Shown: positions 1-10,383, counted from the stretch's first letter. The stretch is DNA of 64,000 bases from Candidatus Nanoarchaeia archaeon (GCA_028718805.1 JAQUKY010000005.1:44048-108047); one strand, 5' to 3'. A program made the numbers and translations. The notes: generated from the letters alone by a model not told the origin.

Positions 1-2
1 TT

Positions 3-1538
3 CTTGATTTTAATCTCGAAATCATTTAACTTTTTCATTAATTCATCACTAAAATCAGACATCTCCTTGCCACTCTTAAGAGAAAGAGAATCGCCATACT
101 CTTTAACAATACTCTGCATCTCATTTAATTTCTCCCAGTTACTTGCATCAGAATCCAAAACCTGTTTTATCCTGTCATCATACTCATCTGAAAGAATAGG
201 ATAATAAACCTGTTCTGCCAGTTGATCAGCATAATCATTATAATCAACTCTTTTCTGGTAAGTTAAATAAATATTATCCTGTGAAACATAAATACTCCCG
301 GTATAACTTGTTAAATAAACTTCATTATTAATTTTTCCATCCTTAACATTTATAGCAGATATGGATGTAAATACATATCCTGTATCAGGATACGGATAAT
401 AGTAAATATCACTAGCAGCAGCTTTTTTGGCAACCCCGTCCATAATATAAAAAGGCGGTTCTGGATTATTCATGTCAACATACTTGTTAGAAACAACATA
501 AACATAATCATTAATCATTCTTGAATCAACGTAATTTCCTTCAATAGATAGATTATGCACTAACTCAGGATTTTCCTTATCGCCTATATCGTAAATATTA
601 ACAAGGCTCATAGGCCCCCTGTTGCATCCCAGACATGCAGCACTATCAACAGCAATCTCTGAGCTGGTTGTTTTATATGCACTAATAGCACTATAATCAT
701 TTGCAAAAACAATCAACTTATCTCCATTAATAAAAATATTACTGACCCCACTGATGTTTATCTCGCTTAAAATCCTCATATCTTCAGCAGGATAAGCATC
801 TATAATCTTTACTTTATTTCCGCTCACAACATAGATGTATTTCCCGTCATTTTTCACAATATCAGCCTCGTCCACTCCTTCAACCTGTATGTTCGTTGTT
901 GAATAATCCGAGGCAGAACTGCCAGAACCAGAATCTGTTCCATCAGATGCAGATTCAGCGCTCATTTTTGCACCAGCAACTTGCGGAGCAGTTACAGAAT
1001 TAAAAACCCTGCTAATGCCTCCAAATAATCCTGAATCATAACTGATATGCTGTGCTAATTCCCGGCTTTGCTTTAAAAAATTATTTAAATCTTCCTGAGA
1101 TGCAAATTGCTTTATCTGGCTATCAGAACTAACAACAGGATTTTCTTTAGGATACAAATAAATTCCTAATATTAATAGTAAAACCACTGCTACTGCAATC
1201 ACAGGCAAAATGCTTTTTAAATAATTTAAATCAGGTTTTTTATTTGGGCTTATTATAATATGTTTTCTGGCAAGTTTATACATAGGTATTTTTTTACCCT
1301 TGACACTCCAGAAGAAATTCTTAGCTTTATCAACTAGACCGCTTTTAACCAGTTTATTTAGATTATATTCAACAGTATTAATCGGCATTCCTAACTTATC
1401 AGAAATATCTTTCTCACTTGCTTCTTTAACATCTCCCAGGAAGTTTAATATCTTCTTGCAGGTTTTATTGCCAATTACTTCTGCAACAGATTTAGAATTT
1501 TCATCGTCTAAACCAAACAATACAAATTTATCTCCCAT
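3..1538 (-). CDS. Partial membrane protein: N-terminal winged-HTH, one TM helix, secreted C-terminal beta-propeller-like domain (runs off window start)
   Basis: Open reverse frame from ATG at 1538 to the window edge, missed by the ORF track; N-term MGDKFVLFGLDDENSKSVAEVIGNKTCKKILNFLGDVKEASEKDISDKLGMPINTVEYNLNKLVKSGLV, then hydrophobic ILPVIAVAVVLLLILGIYLY, then repeats such as VEGVDEADIVKNDGKYIYVVSGNKVKIIDAYP. Confidence 0.8.
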   Translation of the reverse strand, partial: MGDKFVLFGLDDENSKSVAEVIGNKTCKKILNFLGDVKEASEKDISDKLGMPINTVEYNLNKLVKSGLVDKAKNFFWSVKGKKIPMYKLARKHIIISPNKKPDLNYLKSILPVIAVAVVLLLILGIYLYPKENPVVSSDSQIKQFASQEDLNNFLKQSRELAQHISYDSGLFGGISRVFNSVTAPQVAGAKMSAESASDGTDSGSGSSASDYSTTNIQVEGVDEADIVKNDGKYIYVVSGNKVKIIDAYPAEDMRILSEINISGVSNIFINGDKLIVFANDYSAISAYKTTSSEIAVDSAACLGCNRGPMSLVNIYDIGDKENPELVHNLSIEGNYVDSRMINDYVYVVSNKYVDMNNPEPPFYIMDGVAKKAAASDIYYYPYPDTGYVFTSISAINVKDGKINNEVYLTSYTGSIYVSQDNIYLTYQKRVDYNDYADQLAEQVYYPILSDEYDDRIKQVLDSDASNWEKLNEMQSIVKEYGDSLSLKSGKEMSDFSDELMKKLNDFEIKIK

Positions 1539-1700
1539 AAAAAAACATAAGAAAAGCTTATTTATAAATGCCCCGAAGAGTTCAAAGATATTTGAAGCTA
1601 TTGATAAGAATAGCCAACAAACAACAAAAAATAGCATATCTCAAAAAGATTTCTGTTCCATCACAGAAATCTTTATAAACCAAAAACTTATTTTATCAAC

Positions 1701-1916
1701 ATGAACAAGTGGTTAGAAATTTTAATTGGACTTGTACTGGTAATAGGAATGATCCTTATAGGGTATTATTCCTCAGCCTACGCATGGGACATAGCTGGAA
1801 AATCTATAAACTTCTGGCATGCTGGATGGCAGTTCTTGCTGGGCGGGATATTCTGGTTTGTAATCCTTATAGGATTATTATTCCTGATGTTGGGAATAAG
1901 TGACTTAAGAGAATAA
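1701..1916 (+). CDS. Small two-TM membrane protein
   Basis: 71-aa ORF, two hydrophobic helices; preferred over the overlapping antisense ORF. Confidence 0.6.
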   Translation: MNKWLEILIGLVLVIGMILIGYYSSAYAWDIAGKSINFWHAGWQFLLGGIFWFVILIGLLFLMLGISDLRE

Positions 1917-2115
1917 ATTAAATCCTTGTAATTTCCATTTCCCATTATTGTACTGAAAACAGTATTCTTATTTATAACAATATTAATATAACTGATTATT
2001 AATGTTAAACCATTATAACTTAAGCTCCTCAAAAACAGCTTAATCTCATCATCTGCAAAGAGCGATAGTTCATTAAGATTATAGAAATAAACAGGAAAGT
2101 CAAAAAAAAGAGAAA

Positions 2116-3342
2116 ATGCAAATATTTTATTCAGAGGTTTGTGTAAGATGCAGGGGAAGGGGCTGGTGCGGGAAGCCCTGTAAGATACATGCCCAGTTAA
2201 AGGAATTTACCCCAAAAATAAAAACTCATTTTTCAGGAAGCTCTCCCCCAGAGATATTTGTTGGCAGGATTGGCTATCCTCAGATTAACACGGGAATATT
2301 ATCACCTAATGAATATGGAAACACAGAAGAAATGTCTCTTCCTGAAAAATGGTATGAGAAAAAATTAACAATAAGAGAAATCCTAAACTATAGGGGAAAA
2401 CTGATTTACTCGAGATTTAAATCAGAAATAAAATCTATAAGAAAACCAAACAAATTCCAGGAAGTTATGCAAGAAATTTCATTAGCAGAAAAATCAGTTT
2501 CAGCAGAGTTTTTTCTCAAAAAACCATTTACACCTCATTTTAATATAGACAAGCATCTGCCTATGATTGGAAACCCTGCACCATTAAAGAAAATAATCCT
2601 GCAGGAAAACCCCAAAATAAAAAGAAAAGTTGACTATATTGTTTCAGACACAGACAATAAAGCAGCTAATTCAATAATAGAGCTGCATAGAAATAGCATA
2701 ACAGAAACAAGCAATATAATAAAAATACTTTCCGCAGGGTTGTTAGGATTAAAAAATAACAGAAGATTAGTGCCAACAAGATGGGCTGTTACAGCAGTTG
2801 ATGATACATTATCAAAAAATCTATTAAAAAGAATAAAATATTATCCTGAAATTTCTGAGATTATGCTTTTTCATGGAGATTATGTAGGAAATCATTATGA
2901 ATTTTTACTATTGCCAGATAAATTTTCTTTTGAAGTAATAGAGGGATTTCTTCCAAGAAGTGTCTGGAATCAATCAGAAAGCTTAACTTTAACTCAGGAT
3001 TTTGAAAGATTTAATGGAAGAAAATATTATGCAGATAATGTAACAGGAGCATATTATACAGCAAGGCTTGTCGTCTGTGAATATCTAGAAAAAATAAAAA
3101 AACAAGCATATGTGATTATTTTCAGAGAAGAAGGCCCTGAATACAATGCCCCATTGGGGGTAGGTATACTAAGGGAATTGGGCAGAGATGCTTTTACAAA
3201 ACAGCCAGAAAGATTTGATACAATTCAGCAAGCTCTTCAGCAAATGCAATCACGATTCAGAATTCCTGTTCCAGAATTCGTAAAAAAATCAGTTCTTTTA
3301 AGAGAATATAAAATGCAGACGAGATTAAATAGATGGATTTGA
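2116..3342 (+). CDS. Archaeal Nre-family DNA repair protein
   Basis: 408 aa; N-terminal CVRCRGRGWCGKPC zinc-binding motif, Nre-like body, C-terminal PIP-box-like QTRLNRWI. Confidence 0.85.
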   Translation: MQIFYSEVCVRCRGRGWCGKPCKIHAQLKEFTPKIKTHFSGSSPPEIFVGRIGYPQINTGILSPNEYGNTEEMSLPEKWYEKKLTIREILNYRGKLIYSRFKSEIKSIRKPNKFQEVMQEISLAEKSVSAEFFLKKPFTPHFNIDKHLPMIGNPAPLKKIILQENPKIKRKVDYIVSDTDNKAANSIIELHRNSITETSNIIKILSAGLLGLKNNRRLVPTRWAVTAVDDTLSKNLLKRIKYYPEISEIMLFHGDYVGNHYEFLLLPDKFSFEVIEGFLPRSVWNQSESLTLTQDFERFNGRKYYADNVTGAYYTARLVVCEYLEKIKKQAYVIIFREEGPEYNAPLGVGILRELGRDAFTKQPERFDTIQQALQQMQSRFRIPVPEFVKKSVLLREYKMQTRLNRWI

Positions 3343-3346
3343 ATAT

Positions 3347-3943
3347 TTAATTATTCAATATCTCTAACCGCTTCTCAAACCTATATTCAAGCTCCTTCAA
3401 CTGACACTCATCTGGTTCAAAAATAAAATAATTGTCAAAAGGTTTTTCATTTTTATTATCTTCCCCATTTTTTATGATTGTTTTTCTCAATTTCTCTAGC
3501 ATATACTTTTCAATTTCAAAAGGAGTATTTATATTTACAATTTTACCTTTAGAATTACTCTTCGCTTCACTAAATATTAAAGTTACTTTATCTTTTGGAA
3601 TTGCATCAATTAACCATTGCTCTAATTTTGAATTTGTCTTCCGCCGTATAAAACTCCCAAAATAAGTATACTTAAACCTTTGAAGAACATATGCATTAGG
3701 AACTTCCAGACACCTAATCCCAAAATCAGGCCAAGCAGAAAATACTGCATCAAAATATTCTCTATTAGTATCTATTGTAGAAACAGAATAAGATAAGTTT
3801 AATCCATTCTCCATTATTTCATCTGTTAAATCAAGCGTTCTCCTGATACAATAACGATTGGATCTGAATTCTTGAGCAGAGACATTTAAATTAAATCCAA
3901 TATGTGCTGCATCTTTCCAATCAAATTTCTGATTATCTGCCAT
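3347..3943 (-). CDS. Hypothetical protein (orphan operon)
   Basis: 198-aa ORF, tightly packed with the next minus-strand ORFs. Confidence 0.6.
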   Translation of the reverse strand: MADNQKFDWKDAAHIGFNLNVSAQEFRSNRYCIRRTLDLTDEIMENGLNLSYSVSTIDTNREYFDAVFSAWPDFGIRCLEVPNAYVLQRFKYTYFGSFIRRKTNSKLEQWLIDAIPKDKVTLIFSEAKSNSKGKIVNINTPFEIEKYMLEKLRKTIIKNGEDNKNEKPFDNYFIFEPDECQLKELEYRFEKRLEILNN

Positions 3944-3945
3944 CT

Positions 3946-4170
3946 TTAAGAATTGATGTTCAATAAGGTTTCTATATTTAGTCTTGATATATCTAATAGC
4001 ATCAACTCTAATGTTAAATTAGATATCTCTTCTTTATTTTGTGTTCTTTCATAAATTTTATTAATTTCTTCATAAAGTTTTTTATTTGATTCTAATGCTT
4101 TTTTATAATTCCCACTATTTAATGCTTGCATATACTCTGCTTTAAGCTGTCTAATCTCTTCAAGGTTCAT
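3946..4170 (-). CDS. Hypothetical helical protein
   Basis: 74-aa ORF within operon. Confidence 0.55.
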   Translation of the reverse strand: MNLEEIRQLKAEYMQALNSGNYKKALESNKKLYEEINKIYERTQNKEEISNLTLELMLLDISRLNIETLLNINS

Positions 4171-4173
4171 TTT

Positions 4174-4764
4174 TTATCTTCTGTTTATTATTTTCTGTAG
4201 TTCAAAATTATCTCCATATTGCGTAACTTTCTCTTGCTCACAAGTTGGTCCAATAACCCTATTTTCAAGAGAGGCACTTACCAAATAACTTTTTAACCCA
4301 TCAAGTTCAGATTTATACTCTGCAGTAGTTTTTGCCATACAATATCTACTTGAAGGAACAGACCTAGAAGCAAGCACAATCAAACAGGAAGGCAAAGCAT
4401 CAAAATCTCCATTATGGATCTGTAAATGTTCATATTTTCTTCCGTATTCAACAAACTGGGTTCTTAGTGCTTGATGATTTTCAACGAACTTACTTCTATC
4501 ATTATTTTTAGTCAAATTTAACCATAAATACCAATCATTATTTTCAACAACAGGCAGACATGTAGAATTCTTTTTTTCTGCAGAGGGGATAATTAGAAGT
4601 GGTGTAGATTTGCTTACTTCATTTTTTTCAGAGTTATCCAAATCTTCCCTAAGTTTATTTCTCCAATTCACTTCCATTAGGTAAAGTCCGGTCCCAAAAA
4701 TTACAGAACTACCTAACAAAAAGCCAACACCCGCCCCAATTTCTCTTAATAAATCATAATTCAT
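4174..4764 (-). CDS. Hypothetical protein with N-terminal TM segment
   Basis: 196 aa; N-term IGAGVGFLLGSSVIFGTGLYLM. Confidence 0.6.
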   Translation of the reverse strand: MNYDLLREIGAGVGFLLGSSVIFGTGLYLMEVNWRNKLREDLDNSEKNEVSKSTPLLIIPSAEKKNSTCLPVVENNDWYLWLNLTKNNDRSKFVENHQALRTQFVEYGRKYEHLQIHNGDFDALPSCLIVLASRSVPSSRYCMAKTTAEYKSELDGLKSYLVSASLENRVIGPTCEQEKVTQYGDNFELQKIINRR

Positions 4765-5273
4765 TTTAAAACCCTCATAAATTCAAACGAAGTGCTAATA
4801 TCATGATAATTCTTGTAATCGCCCCTGTGCCAAGTATGCTTATGCAAGCGATAATATCTCCTTTCTAGATGCTCGCCTCTCCAAATATTTAAATTGAAAT
4901 CTAGTGGTTCACAATCATCGAAAACAGAACTATACTTATAATTAGGGGATAGCATCTCAGACAAATGGTAATCTTTACGAAATTTTTCACCTAAACTCTG
5001 AAAAGAAGAGTATTCTATTTTATCAGTTTTAATAGATTGAAATGCAGGCTTAAAACAACCAATATATTGCTCCCTAATTGTTTCTCCTTTTATGGTTCCA
5101 ATAAGATTTTTGCTATCCAACTTCTCTAGTTCCTCAAGCCAATTTTTCTCTGTAATGTCAAGTTCCTTGGGATCGACTCTTTTCAAAATTTCTTCAGATT
5201 TATTTCCTGAAAGAACAATTAATTTTCTTCCAATATCTAATAATAAATTATTTAGGATCATTTTATTTATCAA
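4761..5273 (-). CDS. Hypothetical protein
   Basis: 170-aa ORF overlapping its neighbours by 4 and 11 nt. Confidence 0.6.
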   Translation of the reverse strand: MINKMILNNLLLDIGRKLIVLSGNKSEEILKRVDPKELDITEKNWLEELEKLDSKNLIGTIKGETIREQYIGCFKPAFQSIKTDKIEYSSFQSLGEKFRKDYHLSEMLSPNYKYSSVFDDCEPLDFNLNIWRGEHLERRYYRLHKHTWHRGDYKNYHDISTSFEFMRVLK

Positions 5274-5607
5274 ATTTGAAAAAAGTTATATAAAAAATTC
5301 CTTTTTTGCCTTGATTAATTTTCCTGCACTTAATTTTAACATCGTAATCCTCAGGACCTTTATGTTCATTAATATTACTTACATACTCTCTAAATAATTC
5401 TATCAAATATTTATTATAGGTACAAAAAAGAGCCTGTTCTTTTCTAGATATTGCTTGTTTAACTTCTTCTGCGCTAAAACAACAAATTACTCCCTCCAAA
5501 TCTTTTTGATTATCGCTCTTTATTATCTTTTCCGCTTCCTCATATAATTGTGGCTCTGCTTCTCTAAATCTTTTCATAAATTTTTCATATTCTTTATCTG
5601 TTGCCAT
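5263..5607 (-). CDS. Hypothetical protein
   Basis: 114-aa ORF within operon. Confidence 0.6.
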   Translation of the reverse strand: MATDKEYEKFMKRFREAEPQLYEEAEKIIKSDNQKDLEGVICCFSAEEVKQAISRKEQALFCTYNKYLIELFREYVSNINEHKGPEDYDVKIKCRKINQGKKGIFYITFFKFDK

Positions 5608-5614
5608 TTTATTT

Positions 5615-6469
5615 TTATTTATCTACTGAGGGATGCCATATTAGCAGACCTTTATCTTTTGAAATGCCATAAGGCAGTAACCCCAATTCGCAGAAATCTA
5701 ATAAACTATCATAAGGGTTATTTAAAGATAACTTCAAATACTCTATATCTTTTTTAGTTAATGGTGAACTTGTGTATAATGCTCCTTTCCAAGCGTATTC
5801 TCGGGCTTTCCATTTAATAAGTAATGGGTAGAATTCTTGTGGGGGATTCTCTGTTGTCCACATAATCATATCAGGCTCTTCCTTGCAACGTTCAAGACCC
5901 GGCCCGATTATAGAACCTTTCGAAATCGCAAATCCTAGACCTTCTTTATCATAAAAGCTCCCACCACACCTGAATTCATTAAAGAATTCATTATATTTAT
6001 GATCTATAGTCTTGTTTCCCTTGTCTTGATAAAACTCGTCCATTAGTTTATTAATATTTTTGAATATAGTTACTCTTTCTTCTATATTCCCAAATTCCTT
6101 CATAAGCCTTATTGCATTCTTCTCTAAATCTTGTTTAGAAAATTTCTTCAGTGGATGTAACCACTTTATTTCCAATACCCTATTTATGTAATCCCCAAAT
6201 GGTTTTCCATTTGGAAAACCTAAAAAATAATCAGAAATTAATCTTCTTCTTTTTTCTTGAGACAAGTACATGGATGCTTGTAACATCAAAGGAATGGCAT
6301 TAAATGGGCTTTCTTCCATAACCCCCCAAGGTTTGCTTTTGTCATATCTTTTTCTAAAGTCTAAATATCCTTGACCTTGAGCACAATCGTATACTCTTTT
6401 ATCTAAAGTGTAAAGGTTCCCCATGAAAAATTGTTTTTTGGGGTAAAATTTTTGTCGTTTGGTTTTCAT
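5615..6469 (-). CDS. Hypothetical protein, first gene of orphan operon
   Basis: 284-aa ORF, divergent from a TrmB gene. Confidence 0.65.
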   Translation of the reverse strand: MKTKRQKFYPKKQFFMGNLYTLDKRVYDCAQGQGYLDFRKRYDKSKPWGVMEESPFNAIPLMLQASMYLSQEKRRRLISDYFLGFPNGKPFGDYINRVLEIKWLHPLKKFSKQDLEKNAIRLMKEFGNIEERVTIFKNINKLMDEFYQDKGNKTIDHKYNEFFNEFRCGGSFYDKEGLGFAISKGSIIGPGLERCKEEPDMIMWTTENPPQEFYPLLIKWKAREYAWKGALYTSSPLTKKDIEYLKLSLNNPYDSLLDFCELGLLPYGISKDKGLLIWHPSVDK

Positions 6470-6540
6470 TTTTAATAATTTGTTATTTCAAAGTAATTAT
6501 AAAATTATTTTTAAACTTATGTGGTGTATAAGAATACCAT

Positions 6541-6564
6541 AAAGTTAATAAATATACTAACTTT
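6541..6564. promoter_or_regulatory. Inverted repeat AAAGTTA-N10-TAACTTT, candidate TrmB operator
   Basis: Perfect 7-bp arms between divergent genes. Confidence 0.5.
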
Positions 6565-6573
6565 AAACAAAGG

Positions 6574-7293
6574 ATGATAGAGTCATTAAAAACACTGGGT
6601 TTAACAGAAGGAGAAGTAAAAGTTTATTCTGCAATCCTAAATTTAGGGACAGCAACAATAAACAAAATACATGAAAAGACAGGATTAGAAAGAAGAACAA
6701 TCTATGATGTTATAAACAAATTAATTGAGAAAGGGTTTGTAAGCTATACTTTGCAGGATAAAAGAAAGGTCTATCAATGTTCGCCTCCCAATAAGCTTTT
6801 TGAGGAAGCTAGAAAAAGACAAGAAGAACTGAAAGAGTTTGAAAAACAAATCCCAGAAATAGAAAAGATATTTAGATCAAAAAAGCCAGAGATAAAAGCA
6901 GAAACCTTTAGAGGTGAAGAAGGAATAAAAGCTGTATGGGAAGATATGCTTAATAGTAATGCTGTATATTGGATTGGTTCTGGCAGATATGTTCCTAAAA
7001 TGTTTCCTATTTTCTTTATACATTGGAATAAAAGAAGAATCAAGAAAAAAGTAAAATGGTTTAATTTACTTAGGCACGAAATGAGAAAGGAAATTGAAAT
7101 TATGCCCTTGGAATATATAAAATTCCTGCCAAAAGAATTTTCAGGCAATCCTACTGTTACAGCAATCTATGGAAATAAAGTAGCTCAGTTCCTCTTTGGA
7201 GATTTTCTTTTTGTTTTTCTAATAGAAAGTAAAGAACTTGCTGAAAACTATAAAAGATATTTTAATTATTTATGGAAACTAGCCAAAAAATAA
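6574..7293 (+). CDS. TrmB-family transcriptional regulator
   Basis: MIESLKTLGLTEGEVKVYSAILNLGTATINKIHEKTGLERRTIYDVINKLIEKGFVSY; typical TrmB HTH and C-terminal domain. Confidence 0.9.
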   Translation: MIESLKTLGLTEGEVKVYSAILNLGTATINKIHEKTGLERRTIYDVINKLIEKGFVSYTLQDKRKVYQCSPPNKLFEEARKRQEELKEFEKQIPEIEKIFRSKKPEIKAETFRGEEGIKAVWEDMLNSNAVYWIGSGRYVPKMFPIFFIHWNKRRIKKKVKWFNLLRHEMRKEIEIMPLEYIKFLPKEFSGNPTVTAIYGNKVAQFLFGDFLFVFLIESKELAENYKRYFNYLWKLAKK

Positions 7294-7372
7294 TAAATAT
7301 TCACCCCAGCACAATAATCAAACTCCATTCAATAATAGTCACTTATTTAAATTAGAAAATACTGAATATTTT

Positions 7373-9562
7373 ATGGAAAAGAGGTCTCTTGCTCTAAGGA
7401 TTATATTATCAGTTATTTTAGGTTTTCTCCCATCTTTTTTGTTTATCTTAATGTTTGTGCAGTATGGCTCACCTTTTTTAAATTATATTAAATTTCTTTC
7501 CAGCTTAAATGTCTCGTGGGTAGCTTGGATTTCTGCAGCTATAATAGCCACACTGGTTTTCCTAGTATGGGGGATTGTAAAATCGCGGAAAAATTTCAAA
7601 AAATTAAAAAAGAACATTTACTTATTAATCATAGTTATCCTTGCACTTTTTGCAATGCTTATATTGATAGCAATGCAACTATATCTTTATACTCAGTTCC
7701 TTCTGGGGAATGATATTCTTATAAGGCTTTCAGCAGACAAAAACAATATTTTTTTCAAAAACAACACAGAGGAAGATGTAACATTCAAAATCTCTGTAAC
7801 AATGAATCCTTTTTGCATAGCCCAATGCAGATATGAATTTTTTGACATAAGCTCTGGGAAATCTATAGAAACCGGAAGCTTTAACCTTACTTCAGTAGCT
7901 ATTAAATCAAAAACATATACGCTTAACAGGAATGAACTTATTTATGGGCAAAGCTTAAACCGATTCGAAATAAGTTGCAAGGGAGTAAAAAGCGCACTTT
8001 GTTATACAAGCGGGAAAGATAGCGAAAGGGCAATTCTTATAACTTTAAATTATCAGGCCACCGAAGAGCAAAGTCAATTAATAAATAATTTGAAAGAAAA
8101 CATGACTTCGCTTGGAAAAAATATCTCTCTCTTAAGTGGAAATATAGAAGAATCAAAAAGATATATCAATTTGATTAATAACTCATTTTCTGCAGATGAT
8201 TTATCACAAGAACTTGCAAATATCTCAAGAAGATTTTCTGAATTAAATTCTTCTTTTAACGAATTGGAAAAATTATGGGAAATACAGGATATTTCACTAA
8301 TTCAACTAAGTCTCCCGGATATAAATAACAGGCTTGAATTACTTAATGCAGAAGAAAGCAATTTAAGCTTGATGATAATATCCAACACCACTACCTACAA
8401 TCTTCTAATAGAAAATATTACTGGCATCAGGCAGATTCTTAATAACTATTCTAAAACAAACCTCACAGCAGAATCTTGTATAGAACTTAACCTTTTAATA
8501 AAAAATTTTAATGAAACAATCAGCCAGTTCGCTGAAAAATCAAATATTTCAGAAAAAGCAATTTTTGTTGAAGCCCTTTATCTGAAAATAAATAATTTCC
8601 AAAACAACCTGAATACTTCTAATTACGCCTGCTTAACTGGGGATATTAGCGAAAATCCAGAAAAAATAGGGATAATTCAGTTCAATAACTCGCTTCCCTC
8701 ATTCATCCTGAAAGAATCCTCTCCGATATGCTGTTTTTACGGAAAATGCGAAAAATGTTGTGATGAAAACTGCTCTGGAAAAAATTACCCTGTAATTTTT
8801 TTACACGGACATAGCATTAATAGGGCTCTTCCTGCAGATTACAGCCTTGATGCTCTTGCAAAAATAAAAAAACAACTCTCCTATGAGGGGTATATTGATG
8901 CAGGAGCCGTGCTTCTCAGCAACCTCAACGAAACAAACGGATTATGGGGAGAGGTAAATGCTCCAATAGAAGTTACTGCAAGCTATTTCTTTGATGTATA
9001 CGAAAATGCAAATGGAGAAACAACAGTTCAGTCCAACACAGACAGCATAGACACTTATGCAATAAGGCTGAAAGGTATAATTGATACTGTAAAATACAGG
9101 ACAAACAAAAACAAAGTAATAATTGTGGCTCACAGCATGGGGGGTTTAGTCACAAGAAGATATGCCCAGATATTTGGAGGCTCAGAAATAGATAAGGCTA
9201 TATTAATCACTGTGCCGAATCATGGGATAGACAAAAGATTAAGGGACTCATGTGCATTGTTAGGACCAACACAAACCTGTGATGAAATGGACGAAAATAG
9301 TGTATTTATAAACAAGCTTAATACAGCACAAACCGACAGGATTAAAATATACAACATAATCGGAATTGGCTGCAGCATGAGAAACGAAACAGGAGACGGA
9401 ATCATAAAAAATTCAAGCCAATATTTAGATTATGCAGTAAATTATTACGTAAACGGAACTTGTGATGAGATTAATTTTAACTTCCTTCATGAATCAATAG
9501 TTGACCCAAAGCAGTATCCTAAAACCTACGAAATAGTCAACAAAACAATAAATTCTTTTTAA
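7373..9562 (+). CDS. Membrane-anchored alpha/beta hydrolase (lipase/PGAP1-like)
   Basis: N-terminal TM segments, coiled-coil middle, C-terminal VIFLHGH ... VIIVAHSMGGLVTRRYA nucleophile elbow. Confidence 0.8.
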   Translation: MEKRSLALRIILSVILGFLPSFLFILMFVQYGSPFLNYIKFLSSLNVSWVAWISAAIIATLVFLVWGIVKSRKNFKKLKKNIYLLIIVILALFAMLILIAMQLYLYTQFLLGNDILIRLSADKNNIFFKNNTEEDVTFKISVTMNPFCIAQCRYEFFDISSGKSIETGSFNLTSVAIKSKTYTLNRNELIYGQSLNRFEISCKGVKSALCYTSGKDSERAILITLNYQATEEQSQLINNLKENMTSLGKNISLLSGNIEESKRYINLINNSFSADDLSQELANISRRFSELNSSFNELEKLWEIQDISLIQLSLPDINNRLELLNAEESNLSLMIISNTTTYNLLIENITGIRQILNNYSKTNLTAESCIELNLLIKNFNETISQFAEKSNISEKAIFVEALYLKINNFQNNLNTSNYACLTGDISENPEKIGIIQFNNSLPSFILKESSPICCFYGKCEKCCDENCSGKNYPVIFLHGHSINRALPADYSLDALAKIKKQLSYEGYIDAGAVLLSNLNETNGLWGEVNAPIEVTASYFFDVYENANGETTVQSNTDSIDTYAIRLKGIIDTVKYRTNKNKVIIVAHSMGGLVTRRYAQIFGGSEIDKAILITVPNHGIDKRLRDSCALLGPTQTCDEMDENSVFINKLNTAQTDRIKIYNIIGIGCSMRNETGDGIIKNSSQYLDYAVNYYVNGTCDEINFNFLHESIVDPKQYPKTYEIVNKTINSF

Positions 9563-9578
9563 TATTATTCTTAAATAA

Positions 9579-10223
9579 TCAACCCAACACAATAATCAAA
9601 ACACCCTCAATTATTGCAGCAAGAATAAGAAGGGGTACAACTATAAAAATAAATACTCTTAAGGCATCAATCAACCAACTGCCAAATTCATTTAACTTAT
9701 TTTTTCCTTTATAAATAAACAAAAACATCCCTAATCTCAATCCAATTCCAATACTAACTAAAACAGCAGGAAGTTCAAATATCCCATGAGGAAATAATCT
9801 CCACAAAACTAAGTAGCCTTCTGCTATAATTGTCTTGTTCGCAACAAAACCCAATACATATCCATTAACAAGTGAAACTGCAAAGGGTATAATCCCAAAA
9901 AAAATACCGCAAAAAATTGCAAAAAAACTGCTTTTCAGATTATTTACAAAAATAAATCTTATCATATTCCAAACATCTAACCCTTCTGTTTGTTTAAGCA
10001 AATCTCTTATTAAATTAAGAATTTGCTGCTGAAAAAATACTGGGAAGAAAAATCCTATCAGGGCAAATAAGAAAAATATGATGCATGAAACCCAGATATA
10101 ATTTTTTGTGTCTTTTAAGGTTTTCAGGCTTAATTTATAATTAGAATAAACAAACTCTTTTAAACTAAATTTTCCTTTTCCAGGATTTTTCCTCAACCTC
10201 TTTTTCATAATCCTAAAAGTCAA
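9579..10223 (-). CDS. SpoIIM-like (stage II sporulation protein M family) membrane protein
   Basis: Multi-TM; VNGYVLGF ... LFPHGIFELPAVLVSIGIGLRLG. Confidence 0.7.
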   Translation of the reverse strand: MTFRIMKKRLRKNPGKGKFSLKEFVYSNYKLSLKTLKDTKNYIWVSCIIFFLFALIGFFFPVFFQQQILNLIRDLLKQTEGLDVWNMIRFIFVNNLKSSFFAIFCGIFFGIIPFAVSLVNGYVLGFVANKTIIAEGYLVLWRLFPHGIFELPAVLVSIGIGLRLGMFLFIYKGKNKLNEFGSWLIDALRVFIFIVVPLLILAAIIEGVLIIVLG

Positions 10224-10383
10224 AAGCGGTTTATAAATTTATCATGAATAACAAATGCCTCGCTCACTTCGTTCGCTCGGCTGCTCAAGATTCTCTTCTT
10301 CAAAAGCTCCTCATGCTCGCTTTTTCCGAAGTTACTTTAAGTATTATATTATTAATATAAACCAACCAAGATAAAAGAATATC

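Noticed and set aside
4-204. 66-aa plus-strand ORF
   Set aside because: Antisense to the clear HTH/propeller CDS reading off the window start.
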